Source of the DNA: Lysobacter sp. MMG2 | GTDB taxonomy: Bacteria > Pseudomonadota > Gammaproteobacteria > Xanthomonadales > Xanthomonadaceae | Direction of reading: 5' to 3' | DNA length: 64,000 nt | NCBI RefSeq assembly: GCF_016735495.2 | Contig: NZ_JAERQY020000006.1 | Coordinates: 98,083-162,082, forward strand | Part shown: in pieces, positions 8,906-17,701 of the stretch | Numbering within the stretch: the first letter of the stretch is position 1 | Layout of the letters: each line of letters begins with the position of its first letter | Translations under genes and position numbers: made by a program | The notes under the pieces: model-generated | Database searches by the model: none | Told to the model about the DNA's origin: nothing | The model's input: only the letters and a program-made list of their open reading frames with translations

Positions 8906-10027
8906 TCAGGCGACGTGGTCGTCGTAGGTCTTGCGCGAGCGGAACGGCATCAGGTGCTGGCGCACGATTCCGCGCGGCACCGTCTCCAGTTTCATCACCC
9001 CGTACTCCGCGGGCCACGTCTGGTCACGGGGCAGCTTGAACGTGCCCATGAGCATGTCCACCAGCGGCAGGTGGATGGCGTAGTTGACGTCGATGTAGTC
9101 GCGGTGCCGCGCATGGTGCCAGTGGTGGTAGCGCGGCAGCACGAGGATGTATTCCAGCCATCCGAAGCGGACGCCCAGGTTGGCGTGGGCCAGCACTGCC
9201 TGCAGGCCGACGAGGATCACGTAGGCGTTGATCGCCGAAGCCGAGAATCCCAGCACCAGCAGCGGCAGCATGACCGCGCTGCGCGTCAGCACGATTTCCA
9301 CCAGATGGATGCGCGAACCCGCCAGCCAGTCCATTTCGCGGCTGGAGTGGTGCACGGCGTGGAAGCGCCAGAGCCACGGGATGTTGTGGTACGCACGGTG
9401 CAGCAATGCCTGGGCCATGTCGGCCATGAAGACCGCAAGCAGGAACTGGAGCCACACCGGCATCGACTGGATTAGGGATTTCAGCGACGGGAACGCGGCC
9501 AGTCCGGCGACCGTGGAGGTGGAGGCCGTCACCAGGATCAGGATGAACTGCACCAGCACATGGCTCATGAAGAAGTACGCCAGGTCGGTGCGCCAGCCCG
9601 GGCGCAGTGGCGAGAGGGTTCGTTGGCCGAGGTAGCGCTCCAGCGGCACGAAGACCAGCGCGGAAAAGAACAGCGAGATCACAAACCAGTCCAGACCGAG
9701 CGAGTACGGCGTCTTCCCGATCGCATCGAACGTCACGTTGGTGCCGCCCAGCAGCACCGCCGCCGTCGCGCATCCCACGCCCACCAGGGCCGCGCGCCGA
9801 TTGCGGCCGCGCAGGATCGCAAACGTCCCCATGCAGAACGCCGCCACCAGGCCGGCCAGCAGAAGATGGCGCGCGAACGCCTCGGTGTACGCGGTGCGGA
9901 ACTCCTTGCTCGTCAGCAGTTCCGGGAAGTGGAAGCACAGCACCGCCAGCAGGCTCAGCACGCCGAGCAGGGCCGAGGAGTAGGCGAGGAAGGAGCGTCG
10001 GAAACGCCGGGCGACGGGTGGACTCAT
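8906..10027 (-). CDS. Fatty acid hydroxylase/sterol desaturase family membrane protein
   Basis: About 373 residues with many hydrophobic helices and the histidine clusters of a di-iron membrane oxygenase: HRAYHN, HAVHHSSREMDW and RYHHWHHARH. Family members hydroxylate or desaturate lipids, sterols or carotenoids; the substrate here is unknown. The N-terminal half carries several extra membrane helices ahead of the catalytic region. The start was put at the second of two close ATGs, which has AGGA five bases ahead; an ATG two codons upstream is possible. Confidence 0.85.
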   Translation of the reverse strand: MSPPVARRFRRSFLAYSSALLGVLSLLAVLCFHFPELLTSKEFRTAYTEAFARHLLLAGLVAAFCMGTFAILRGRNRRAALVGVGCATAAVLLGGTNVTFDAIGKTPYSLGLDWFVISLFFSALVFVPLERYLGQRTLSPLRPGWRTDLAYFFMSHVLVQFILILVTASTSTVAGLAAFPSLKSLIQSMPVWLQFLLAVFMADMAQALLHRAYHNIPWLWRFHAVHHSSREMDWLAGSRIHLVEIVLTRSAVMLPLLVLGFSASAINAYVILVGLQAVLAHANLGVRFGWLEYILVLPRYHHWHHARHRDYIDVNYAIHLPLVDMLMGTFKLPRDQTWPAEYGVMKLETVPRGIVRQHLMPFRSRKTYDDHVA

Positions 10028-10136
10028 GGACATCCTGTCACGGTGGATTGCGCGCAGGATGCCCGTTCCATCCGCGCCGCTCAATCAGCGAAATGCCCGT
10101 GCCGGAGCGGGCCGGAGGACGGGCGGCGGGCCGTGA

Positions 10137-11093
10137 CTACAGCCGCGTCACCAGCGTCGCCAGCTTGTTCTGCGTTTCCTCGCGCTGGAGGTAGTTCTGC
10201 GCCATCGCCTCCAGTGCGGCGATGTTGGTCGCGGTCACGTCGTCCAGATCGTCCAGGCCGGTCATCAGCTCGGCCTGCAGGCGGAAGTACCCGTCGCCGA
10301 CGAGGTGCTGCGCGATGTAGTCCACCGCGTCGGTGTTGCCGTCGAACAGCACGTCGATGATGGGAATCGCCCACTCGATCGCGCCCCATTCGCGGGCCGA
10401 TTTCAGGTCGATCGGACGGCTGCGTTCGCCCGTGCCGACCGAGAGCACCACCAGGTCCTGCGCGCTGTCCACGCGCACATCCTTGCGCATGGCTTCGGCG
10501 ATCGCGCAGGCCGTCGGGTTGTTGGCGACCACGCCGCCGTCGATCATCGCGCGTGCCCGGCCTTCGACCGTCATCGGGTGTGCAGGGAAGTAGACGGGCG
10601 CGGCCGTCGAGGCGCGGCAGACCTCCCACATCGGCAGGTCCGCGTGCTCGGGCTTGAAGCTCTTGAAGACGACGGGCTTGCGGGAAATCGTGTCGTAACT
10701 GGTGATCAGCAGCGGGATCTTCGACTGCCCCAGCCGGGTGTCGCCGAAGACCTTGCGCAGCACTTCCTCCAGCCCCGTCCCGTCGTAGCGCGGGGCCGAC
10801 AGCCCCTGGGTGAACATGCGTCCGGCACGCGACCACAGGCGCTGCGCCATGCCGGGAAAGATGAGGTGGCGATGCTGGCGATAGAGCCGCGCCAGTTCCA
10901 TCGGCGCCAGTCCGATGGCCAGTCCGCAGCCGACGATGGCCCCGGTGGAACTGCCGGCGAGCAGGTCGAAGGACTTCAGCAGTCCCGGCTTGCCGGCGCG
11001 GGCGAGGGCGTCCTCGACGCCCGCCAGCCAGTGGCAGCTCACCAGCCCGCGGATGCCGCCGCCGTCGAGCGAAAGGATGCGTCGCATGTCCAT
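10137..11093 (-). CDS. Patatin-like phospholipase
   Basis: Serine lipase of about 318 residues with the patatin Ser-Asp dyad: oxyanion motif DGGGIRG, nucleophile elbow GSSTG and the DGG motif in AMIDGGVVANNP. It has no signal peptide, so it is likely cytosolic, acting on membrane lipids or released fatty esters. It is similar in layout to CapV-type enzymes of CBASS defence, but no cyclase or other CBASS gene is near, so a housekeeping lipase is preferred. The ATG was chosen because GGAG precedes it by eight bases; starts two codons downstream or six upstream are possible. Confidence 0.88.
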   Translation of the reverse strand: MDMRRILSLDGGGIRGLVSCHWLAGVEDALARAGKPGLLKSFDLLAGSSTGAIVGCGLAIGLAPMELARLYRQHRHLIFPGMAQRLWSRAGRMFTQGLSAPRYDGTGLEEVLRKVFGDTRLGQSKIPLLITSYDTISRKPVVFKSFKPEHADLPMWEVCRASTAAPVYFPAHPMTVEGRARAMIDGGVVANNPTACAIAEAMRKDVRVDSAQDLVVLSVGTGERSRPIDLKSAREWGAIEWAIPIIDVLFDGNTDAVDYIAQHLVGDGYFRLQAELMTGLDDLDDVTATNIAALEAMAQNYLQREETQNKLATLVTRL

Positions 11094-11207
11094 CGTGGCG
11101 TCTCCGTGCACGCGATCTCCGCAGGATCGTCATGATCGGACAACCGGGTCGCGCAGGTTGCGAACCGGCTCACGTCACGATGGATCGGGCCGCGGCGCAG
11201 CGTCCGT

Positions 11208-12377
11208 TCAGTACCACTCGAACAGGGAAACGCCCAGGCCGATGTAGGTCGCCTTGTGGTTGTAGTCGATGAGGCTCTCGCCGTAGCCGTCGAACACCTG
11301 CAGGTGGCCGCGCAGGTTGTTGGAAATCGGGAAACCCCAGTCGAACTGCAGCGCGCCGTGCGAACGGTCGCCGCCGCGCAGCGAGTGGCGGCCCATCAGC
11401 GAGAACTGGTGCCCGCCGCGCACGTAGACCAGCGTGGCGTCGCCACGGCCGACGTAGTCCTCGATGTCGCGGTTGTTGTCCTCGTTCGCGCTTTCCTTGA
11501 CGCGCCACCACGGGCGCACCGTCAGCGCCCAGTTCTCGCGGTCCAGGCCGATCAGCCCGATCACGCGGTTCCAGCTGCGTGAGAGCGGGTCGGCGCGGCC
11601 GTTGGACTGGTGGTTCACGCCGATGCCGAGCAGTCGGCCGTTCCATCCACCCAGGTGGTAGTTGTTGCGGAAGGTCAGCATGACCTCCGGTTCGTAGTTG
11701 GTCTCGCGGAACGGGCGCGATTCCTCCGCGTTGTAGACCTGCCAGTGGGACGACTGGGTATAGGCCATCCACAGATCGCCGTTGTCGCCGAAGATGTTCT
11801 CCCAGGCCTTGGTCTTGAAGCTGAGCTGGAACTTGGCTTCCAGTGAATCCAGGCCGAGCGGCGTGTTGACCGTGTTGTTCGGGTTGGGCGAGGAGGGCGT
11901 CTCGTTCGGATCGCTGCTCCAGAACGCGGGCAGCAGGTACACCGGCTTGTAGGCGCGGAAGTTCCAGGTGCCCAGCTTGGAGTCCTTGGCCAGCTCCCAG
12001 CGGCTGTCGAGCAGTGAGCCCTTGCCGGCGTTGGCGATGGCCCGGTCGAGCGTGTCTTCCATCGGGTACAGATCGCTGCCCGTCGGCGCCGGCGTCTGTT
12101 CTTCGGGCACCACTTCCTCTGCCAGTTCCAGGTTCTTCTGGATAGCCTTGGCTTCCTTCGCGGCGATGTCGGCACCGCGGGTGTCACGCGCGCTGCGCCC
12201 GAGTGCGGCGTCGTAGCAGGCCAGGCGATCGGCGTCGACGACGATCGAGACGCAGGCTTCCGGCGTGATGGGGTGGGCCGGTGTCTGTGCCAGCGCCGGC
12301 AACGGCGTGGCGACAAGCAGGCTGAAGGCGGTCAGGGAAAGTCGGTTGCGTGGGGCATCGTGCCTGGGGGACGGCAT
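11208..12377 (-). CDS. pldA: Outer-membrane phospholipase A1
   Basis: Beta-barrel phospholipase that hydrolyses phospholipids reaching the outer leaflet. A signal peptide (LTAFSLLVATPLPALAQ) is followed by a long soluble stretch to about residue 105 and then the barrel. The catalytic His-Ser pair is in GVNHQSNGRADP, preceded by YNYEPEV-like strands, and the protein ends in aromatic Tyr (SLFEWY), as usual for outer-membrane proteins. At 389 residues it is longer than E. coli PldA because of the N-terminal extension seen in xanthomonads. It lies next to a patatin gene on the same strand. Confidence 0.92.
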   Translation of the reverse strand: MPSPRHDAPRNRLSLTAFSLLVATPLPALAQTPAHPITPEACVSIVVDADRLACYDAALGRSARDTRGADIAAKEAKAIQKNLELAEEVVPEEQTPAPTGSDLYPMEDTLDRAIANAGKGSLLDSRWELAKDSKLGTWNFRAYKPVYLLPAFWSSDPNETPSSPNPNNTVNTPLGLDSLEAKFQLSFKTKAWENIFGDNGDLWMAYTQSSHWQVYNAEESRPFRETNYEPEVMLTFRNNYHLGGWNGRLLGIGVNHQSNGRADPLSRSWNRVIGLIGLDRENWALTVRPWWRVKESANEDNNRDIEDYVGRGDATLVYVRGGHQFSLMGRHSLRGGDRSHGALQFDWGFPISNNLRGHLQVFDGYGESLIDYNHKATYIGLGVSLFEWY

Positions 12378-12454
12378 GGGTCACTCGCAAAGGGGGGACG
12401 GGCGTCGCAAGCCAGTGTCGCATCGCAACACGGGCCGGCCGTGAACGAGGAAGG

Positions 12455-12941
12455 CTAGAAGAACCAGGCCGCCGCGAACAGCCCCAGCATCGCGAAGGCG
12501 AGGCCGAGTTTGAGCACGACTCCAAACACGATGCCCAGCCAGGTACCGAAACCGACCTTGGTGGCCCGGCGGACTTCGCGGCCGTGGATGAGCTCGCCGC
12601 CGAGCGCGCCGACGAAGGGCCCGGCGAACAGACCGATCGGGCCGAAGAACAGCCCGGCAAACGTTCCGATCATGGCCCCGGCCACGGCGAGTTTGCTCGC
12701 CCCCACGCGCTTGGCGCCGAGAGCGGTGGCAAGGAAATCGATGCCGATGGAAAGGACGGTCAGCAGGCCCAGGATCACCAGCACGACCCAGCCCACCTCG
12801 CGGAAATCCCCGGCCCAGGCGGCCAGCAACATTCCGGCGAATACCAGGGGCAGGCCGGGCAGGGCGGGCAGCACCGTACCGGCGATGCCGACGAGGATCA
12901 GAAGCCCGGCCAGAACGTAATAAAGTGCCTGTAAATCCATC
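12455..12941 (-). CDS. DUF456 family membrane protein
   Basis: About 161 residues, almost entirely hydrophobic, with at least four membrane helices and glycine-rich repeats (LVGIAGTVLPALPGLPLVFAG; GAMIGTFAGLFFGPIGLFAGPFVGALGGE), the pattern of DUF456. The function of the family is unknown. The start was set at the Met before DLQALYY because the protein is hydrophobic from there; ATGs four to five codons upstream are possible. Confidence 0.8.
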
Positions 12942-13156
12942 CCGCTATACCCCATTCCTACGGGCACTTTGCCCGGATTGCATTTTCGCCCAGCGCGGGT
13001 TACGTTGCGGGCGCTGTGTTTGCCAGGGTCACCGTGAATCGTGGCCCGATGCGGTTGATCATCGATCCGCTACATCGTTGCACCTCGCTTCCTCCTTGCA
13101 ACCAGCACGTGGCTTGCCACGTTTTCAACCAGCAACGTTTCAAGGAGTGAGTGCCA

Positions 13157-13366
13157 ATGTCAGGTCGTGAAACCGGTACCGTCAAGTGGTTCAACGATGC
13201 CAAGGGCTTCGGCTTCATCAGCCGGGAGAACGGTGAGGATGTGTTCGTGCACTTCCGCGCGATCCAGACTCAGGGCTTCAAGAGCCTGAAGGAAGGCCAA
13301 AAGGTTTCCTTCACCGTCGTGCAAGGCCAGAAGGGTCTGCAGGCCGACGCCGTACAGCCGCTCTGA
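13157..13366 (+). CDS. cspA: Cold-shock domain protein
   Basis: A 69-residue single cold-shock domain that binds single-stranded RNA or DNA. RNP1 (KGFGFIS) and RNP2 (DVFVHF) are both present, after the usual [11 protein letters not shown] start. AAGGAG lies nine bases before the ATG; a GTG two codons upstream is too close to it. A clear intrinsic terminator follows at 13407-13439. Long A/T-mixed leader upstream (about 200 bases without a gene) may carry cold-shock control, but no cold box was identified. Confidence 0.95.
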   Translation: MSGRETGTVKWFNDAKGFGFISRENGEDVFVHFRAIQTQGFKSLKEGQKVSFTVVQGQKGLQADAVQPL

Positions 13367-13406
13367 TCCGGAGCCGCTGCAGTCGCGTTCGTCGCGACAG
13401 GCAATG

Positions 13407-13439
13407 AAAAACCCGGCAACCGCCGGGTTTTTCTTTTTT
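13407..13439 (+). terminator. Intrinsic terminator after the cold-shock gene
   Basis: The stem AAAACCCGGC/GCCGGGTTTT around a short loop is followed by a run of T with one C. Textbook rho-independent terminator about 40 bases past the cold-shock stop. Confidence 0.9.
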
Positions 13440-13548
13440 CCGATCCCACTCGCGCAAACCCTCGCGAGTATGCAGGCGTGGGTCATCGATAATCCCGATG
13501 TCGAATCCGCATATCGCCGTGCAGTCTTTGCTGCCCTCGCCGCAAATG

Positions 13549-13579
13549 AAACGGCCCGCTTGCGCGGGCCGTTTTTTTT
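13549..13579. terminator. Intrinsic terminator between convergent genes
   Basis: Stem ACGGCCCGC/GCGGGCCGT with an eight-T run on the plus side and an A-rich flank on the left, just beyond the stop of the minus-strand lipoprotein gene. It can end transcription from either side. Confidence 0.85.
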
Positions 13580-13592
13580 CCGTATGCGGGAG

Positions 13593-14081
13593 TTACTGCG
13601 CCCAGGCCTTGCCGTTGTAAACGCGCACGTAGGACCCTTCGCGGATGTTGCCCAGGTCCTTCTGCGTGACCACGGTGCTGCGGCCGTCGTTCATGCGCAC
13701 ATACACGTTGAACGAAGCGTTGTTGGTGTTCTTCTGGATCGCATTGCCGGCCAAAGCGCCGCCGACCGCGCCAGCGGCCGCGGAGACGTTCTGGTTGCCC
13801 TTGCTGCCGCCGGTGTGGGCCGAGATCTCATGGCCGGCCACGGCACCGACGATGCCGCCCAGGATCGCGCCCGTGGCGCTGGGCGCGCTGCTGCCGGCAC
13901 TCACCTGCTCGATGCGCGTCACGGTGCCGCAGTCGTAGCAGTTGGCGGGCGTGGTGCTGTAACCGCCGCCGCCATAGCTCGGCGCCGGCGCGCTGCTGTA
14001 GCCGGGCGAGGTGGCGCAGCCGGCCAGCGCGATGGTGGCGGCAGCGGCGACACCGAGCAGACGGACGTTCTGGATATTCAT
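13593..14081 (-). CDS. Glycine-zipper outer-membrane lipoprotein (SlyB/Pal-like 2TM family)
   Basis: A 162-residue lipoprotein with a lipobox (ALAGC, Cys22) after a typical signal peptide. The middle holds two glycine-zipper helices (GAILGGIVGAVAGHEI and AAAGAVGGALAGNAI), as in the SlyB/PcpY/Rick_17kDa family of envelope proteins. The C-terminus (YVRMNDGR...YVRVYNGKAWAQ) is a small beta region common to the family. Role: envelope integrity, exact function unknown. Confidence 0.88.
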   Translation of the reverse strand: MNIQNVRLLGVAAAATIALAGCATSPGYSSAPAPSYGGGGYSTTPANCYDCGTVTRIEQVSAGSSAPSATGAILGGIVGAVAGHEISAHTGGSKGNQNVSAAAGAVGGALAGNAIQKNTNNASFNVYVRMNDGRSTVVTQKDLGNIREGSYVRVYNGKAWAQ

Positions 14082-14207
14082 GCGCGACTCCTTGTGGATG
14101 GCCGGGCCGAGTCGGCCCCGTCGCCATGGCGGTCACGCTAGACGCGGCGCAGTGAACTGCCGATCAATGTCAGGCCGTTCCCCGTTCGCGCTTTCCGGAA
14201 CGTTCAG

Positions 14208-14642
14208 TCAGCGGAAGTCCTGATGACAACCCTTGCACGATTCGCCGATGCCTTGCGCGAGCGTGCCCACGCTGGCGCAGCTGAGCGGCGGGTTGGCCAG
14301 CGCGGCGTCCAGTCGCGCGCGCATCTTGCTTGCGTGTTCGGCGAAGCGCTTGTCGTCGGCGAGGTCCGGGAAGGCCGGCTCCAGATCGTCGGCCATGGTG
14401 CGCAGCGCCTTGAGGTTGGGCAGCACGTCGGTGGCGGCGCAACGATTCTGCTCGACCTTCTTCTTCAACTGCCCCAGGTGCCACTGCTGTACGTGCATCA
14501 CGCCGTCGTGGAAATGGTCCTTGCGCGCGTCGATGGCCCGCATCGCCATCACCGTGGCGACGACGCCGATCACCAGGCCGATCAAGAACAGGAACAGATA
14601 ACGCGAAGCGTTGCTGCGCGGCTTGCTGGGCTGGGTGCTCAT
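14208..14642 (-). CDS. Membrane-anchored c-type cytochrome-like protein
   Basis: About 144 residues with an N-terminal membrane helix (YLFLFLIGLVIGVVATVMAM) and a periplasmic helical domain ending in a single haem-attachment motif CKGCH just before the C-terminus. A C-terminal CxxCH after a helical bundle is the layout of cytochrome c'-type proteins. No partner enzyme is next to it. The start was set at the ATG of MSTQPSKPR; an ATG ten codons upstream is possible. Confidence 0.75.
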   Translation of the reverse strand: MSTQPSKPRSNASRYLFLFLIGLVIGVVATVMAMRAIDARKDHFHDGVMHVQQWHLGQLKKKVEQNRCAATDVLPNLKALRTMADDLEPAFPDLADDKRFAEHASKMRARLDAALANPPLSCASVGTLAQGIGESCKGCHQDFR

Positions 14643-14725
14643 GCCTGGCCTCGATCCGAGAATTCGCGGCACGATAGCACGCGCTCCGGAACGGCCCGTG
14701 CCCGCGCGGCGCTTACAATGTCGCG

Positions 14726-15574
14726 ATGAGCACGTCCCCCATTCCCGCGCAGACCGTCCCCGAACACGCCCTCGACCCCGCCTGGCTAGAACGCTTCGCC
14801 GGCGTGGATCGCCTTTACGGCACGGGGACCGTCGCGCATCTGGCCGGCTGCCGCGTTGCGGTGATCGGCATGGGCGGCGTGGGCTCTTGGGTGGCCGAGG
14901 CGCTGGCGCGTACCGGCGTGGGCCACCTGACCCTGATCGACGCCGACGACCTGTGCGTTTCCAACACCAACCGCCAGTTGCCGGCGCTCGCCGGCCAGTA
15001 CGGTCGCGTGAAGGTGGAGGCGATGGCCGAACGCAGCCGCGCGATCAACCCGCAGATTACGGTGGAGGCCATCGCCAGCTTCGTCACGCCCTCGAACCTG
15101 GAGGAAATGCTGGACCGTGGCTTCGATCTGGTCATCGATGCCTGCGACAGCTTTCGGACCAAGGTCGTGATGGCCGCGTGGTGCCGGCGCCGCAAACTGC
15201 CGTTGATCGTGGTCGGCTCGGCCGGTGGTCGCACCGACGCGACCCTGGTGCGCGTGCGCGATCTTTCGCGCACCGAGCACGACGCCATGCTGGCGCTGGT
15301 GCGCAAGAAGCTGCGCAGCGAGTTCAATTTCCCGAAGAACGCCGACCGCTACTTCGGCATCTCCGCGATCTACTCGCTGGAGAACGTGAAGTACCCGCAG
15401 CCCGACGGGACGGTCTGCGGCACCCGCCCGCAGGTGTCCGGCGATGCGGCGCTGAAGCTGGACTGCGGTGCCGGCCTGGGCGCTGCGACGCACATCACCG
15501 GCACGTTCGCCTTCGCGGCGGTCGGGCGCGCGCTGGAGCTGCTGCTCAAGCGCAAGGGCGCCGCGCGCGCCTAG
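14726..15574 (+). CDS. tcdA: tRNA threonylcarbamoyladenosine dehydratase
   Basis: E1-like ATP-dependent enzyme that cyclises t6A to ct6A at position 37 of ANN-reading tRNAs. 282 residues; the nucleotide-binding GMGGVGSW motif, LIDADDLCVSNTNRQ, and VIDACDSFRTK are family marks. The 3' end overlaps the convergent tatD gene by four bases. Confidence 0.93.
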   Translation: MSTSPIPAQTVPEHALDPAWLERFAGVDRLYGTGTVAHLAGCRVAVIGMGGVGSWVAEALARTGVGHLTLIDADDLCVSNTNRQLPALAGQYGRVKVEAMAERSRAINPQITVEAIASFVTPSNLEEMLDRGFDLVIDACDSFRTKVVMAAWCRRRKLPLIVVGSAGGRTDATLVRVRDLSRTEHDAMLALVRKKLRSEFNFPKNADRYFGISAIYSLENVKYPQPDGTVCGTRPQVSGDAALKLDCGAGLGAATHITGTFAFAAVGRALELLLKRKGAARA

Positions 15575-16344
15575 GTGCGGGGCAGGGCGAACAGGCGCTC
15601 GGCGTTCGCGCTGGTGGCGCGGGCGACGGCCTCGACGGACTCGCCGCGCAGCTCGGCGATGGTCGCCAACACCTGCGGCAGTCGCGAGGGCTCGTTGCGT
15701 TGGCCGCGGATGCACGCGTCCGGCTGATCGGGCGCATCGGTTTCCAGCAGCAGGTGTTCGATCGGCATGGTCGCGGCGAGTTTGCGCAGCCGGTTGGCGC
15801 GGTCGTAGGTGACCGGCCCGCCGAGCCCGAGCAGGAAGCCGTGCTTCCACAATTGGTTCGCCTGCTCCTGGCTGCCCGAGAAGCTGTGCACCACGCCGCG
15901 CAGCCCGCTGATGCGGCGGATCGTCGCGATCACCGCATCCACGGCGCGGCGCGCGTGCACGATGACGGGCAGGTCGAAGTCGCGCGCGATCTTAAGTTGC
16001 CCCTCGAAGAAATGCTGCTGGCGATCGGGATCGAGCCCTTCGATGAAGTAGTCCAGCCCGCATTCGCCCACGGCGACGGGGCGCTCGCGTTCGATCCATT
16101 CGCGCAGTTGCACGAGGTGCTCGTCGCGGTGGACGTCCAGCAGCATCGGGTGCAGGCCGTAGGCGGCGTGCAGGCGCTCGTCGGCCGCGCAGACCTCGCG
16201 CAGTTTCGGCCAACTCGCGGCGTCCACCGCGGGCACGATCTGCCGGTCCACGCCGGCCTCCCGTGCACGTGCGATCACCGCATCGCGGTCGCGGTCGAAC
16301 TCGGCGTCATCCAGATGGCAGTGGGTGTCGACGAGCGCGGGCAT
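15571..16344 (-). CDS. tatD: TatD family metal-dependent hydrolase
   Basis: A 257-residue TIM-barrel nuclease-type hydrolase. The metal site is visible in DTHCHLDD near the N-terminus, ECGLDYF, and LLETDAPDQPD. TatD proteins are 3'-5' exonucleases on DNA or RNA and deaminated-nucleotide processing enzymes. It runs convergent to tcdA and is followed upstream by a small membrane protein gene with an eight-base gap. Confidence 0.9.
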   Translation of the reverse strand: MPALVDTHCHLDDAEFDRDRDAVIARAREAGVDRQIVPAVDAASWPKLREVCAADERLHAAYGLHPMLLDVHRDEHLVQLREWIERERPVAVGECGLDYFIEGLDPDRQQHFFEGQLKIARDFDLPVIVHARRAVDAVIATIRRISGLRGVVHSFSGSQEQANQLWKHGFLLGLGGPVTYDRANRLRKLAATMPIEHLLLETDAPDQPDACIRGQRNEPSRLPQVLATIAELRGESVEAVARATSANAERLFALPRT

Positions 16345-16352
16345 GGGCGGAT

Positions 16353-16571
16353 TCAGCGCTGGACCGGCGGGGGCGGGAGTGGGGCGTCCTTGCGCTTTTT
16401 CCAGCTCGCCAGGAGCAGCGTGCCCAGGCCGAGCAGGAGTTCATCCGCCAGTGGAATGAAGTCGGGCACGACCAGATCCACCAGGAACAGGGCCGCCGCC
16501 ACCAGGAACAGGCGCGGGAAGCTGAGCTTCGACAAATAGCCGAGCAGCGGGGCAGTGATTGGGGAGGCCAT
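16353..16571 (-). CDS. Small membrane protein, DUF6116-like
   Basis: 72 residues with a long hydrophobic stretch (FPRLFLVAAALFLVDLVVPDFIPLADELLLGLGTLLLASW) and a basic, proline-rich tail. Similar short proteins in xanthomonads are filed as DUF6116; function unknown. The start at MASPITAPLL is chosen over an ATG 20 codons upstream because the extension is polar and unlike the family. Confidence 0.65.
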   Translation of the reverse strand: MASPITAPLLGYLSKLSFPRLFLVAAALFLVDLVVPDFIPLADELLLGLGTLLLASWKKRKDAPLPPPPVQR

Positions 16572-16734
16572 GGCAGATCCAGTTTGACGGTGGTCCCAGA
16601 GACGCCAAGTAGCGTGCCTAAACCAGTTCACAGTTTCGACAGCTTGATGTTAAAAAATCGGCGGCCGTTCAGCTTGCCAGTGCTCGAATGGCGCCATCCA
16701 CCAACCGCGGGCCCACCCGCCGCAGAGGCTAGAA

Positions 16735-17541
16735 ATGAACAAGAACATGCTCGCTGTCGCCCTGGCTTCGCTGCTCGTCGGCGGTGTCGCAGTGGCCGCA
16801 TTCAACAGCTTCCGCAGCAACGACACGACCCCGGCCGCGGCGACCGGCGCCGAGGCCCTGCCTGGCCAGGAGGGCGATATCGGCGCCGACGGCGCGATCG
16901 ATGCCAACAAGGTCGAATACGCCGACGTGACCAACGTCAAGGCGGTCTCGGAGAAGGAAAAGCTCTACGCGACGGTCATCGGCACCGACGCCATCCGTGA
17001 AACCAGCACCACCTCCACCCCGCGCGAAGTCTGCGAGGACGTGGTCGTGCAGGAGCGCGCCCCGGAGCGTGACGGCAACGTCGGCGGCACCGTGGCCGGC
17101 GCGGTCATCGGCGGCCTGCTGGGCAACCAGGTGGGCGGCGGCAACGGCAAGAAGGCCGCGACCGTCGGCGGCGCGGTGGCCGGTGGCTTCATCGGCAACC
17201 AGATCGACAAGCGCCACGTCGGCGGCAAGGTCACCAGCCGTACCGAGCGCCAGTGCCACACCGTGTCCTCGACGTCCGAGTCCTCGCGCGTGACCGGCTA
17301 CAACGTGACGTACCGCAACCCGGACGGCACCACCGGCACCATGCGCACCGACAGCAAGCCGGGCAGCCGCATCCTGTTGGGCGAAGAAGACAAGGTCATC
17401 GGCTACGACGTGACCTACCGCTACGAAGGCACCGAGCAGACCATCCGCATGGACGAGCGCCCGGTCGCGGGCCGTCTGCCGGTGATCGACGGCCAGGTCG
17501 TGACGCAGACCGCCGCCGCCGCGGGCACCACGCGCGGCTGA
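16735..17541 (+). CDS. Glycine-zipper 2TM domain envelope protein
   Basis: A 268-residue protein with an N-terminal signal or anchor (MLAVALASLLVGGVAVAAF), a glycine-zipper pair in the middle (GTVAGAVIGGLLGNQVGGG and GAVAGGFIGNQID) and two repeated beta units at the C-terminus (GYNVTYRNPDGTTG and GYDVTYRYEGTEQ). The family sits in the outer membrane or periplasm; its function is unknown. A terminator follows. Confidence 0.85.
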   Translation: MNKNMLAVALASLLVGGVAVAAFNSFRSNDTTPAAATGAEALPGQEGDIGADGAIDANKVEYADVTNVKAVSEKEKLYATVIGTDAIRETSTTSTPREVCEDVVVQERAPERDGNVGGTVAGAVIGGLLGNQVGGGNGKKAATVGGAVAGGFIGNQIDKRHVGGKVTSRTERQCHTVSSTSESSRVTGYNVTYRNPDGTTGTMRTDSKPGSRILLGEEDKVIGYDVTYRYEGTEQTIRMDERPVAGRLPVIDGQVVTQTAAAAGTTRG

Positions 17542-17568
17542 TACCGCAGGACATTGCCGAAGTACCCC

Positions 17569-17602
17569 GACGGGGCCGGAGCGATCCGGCCCCGTTTTCT
17601 TT
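17569..17602 (+). terminator. Intrinsic terminator after the glycine-zipper gene
   Basis: Strong stem ACGGGGCCGGA/TCCGGCCCCGT with a four-base loop, followed by TTTTCTTT. Confidence 0.88.
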
Positions 17603-17701
17603 GGCGCTGCGGAAATCCCCGGTGCCGCAAGCGTTTACGCAGCCTTACCCCCGCCGCGGGGCCCCCGTACAATGGCGGTCTTTCCCCTAGTCGAGCGCGC
17701 C

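Noticed and set aside
10137..11093. Patatin as CapV effector of a CBASS defence system
   Set aside because: No nucleotidyltransferase or ancillary gene nearby; the neighbour is phospholipase A1 and the region is chromosomal.
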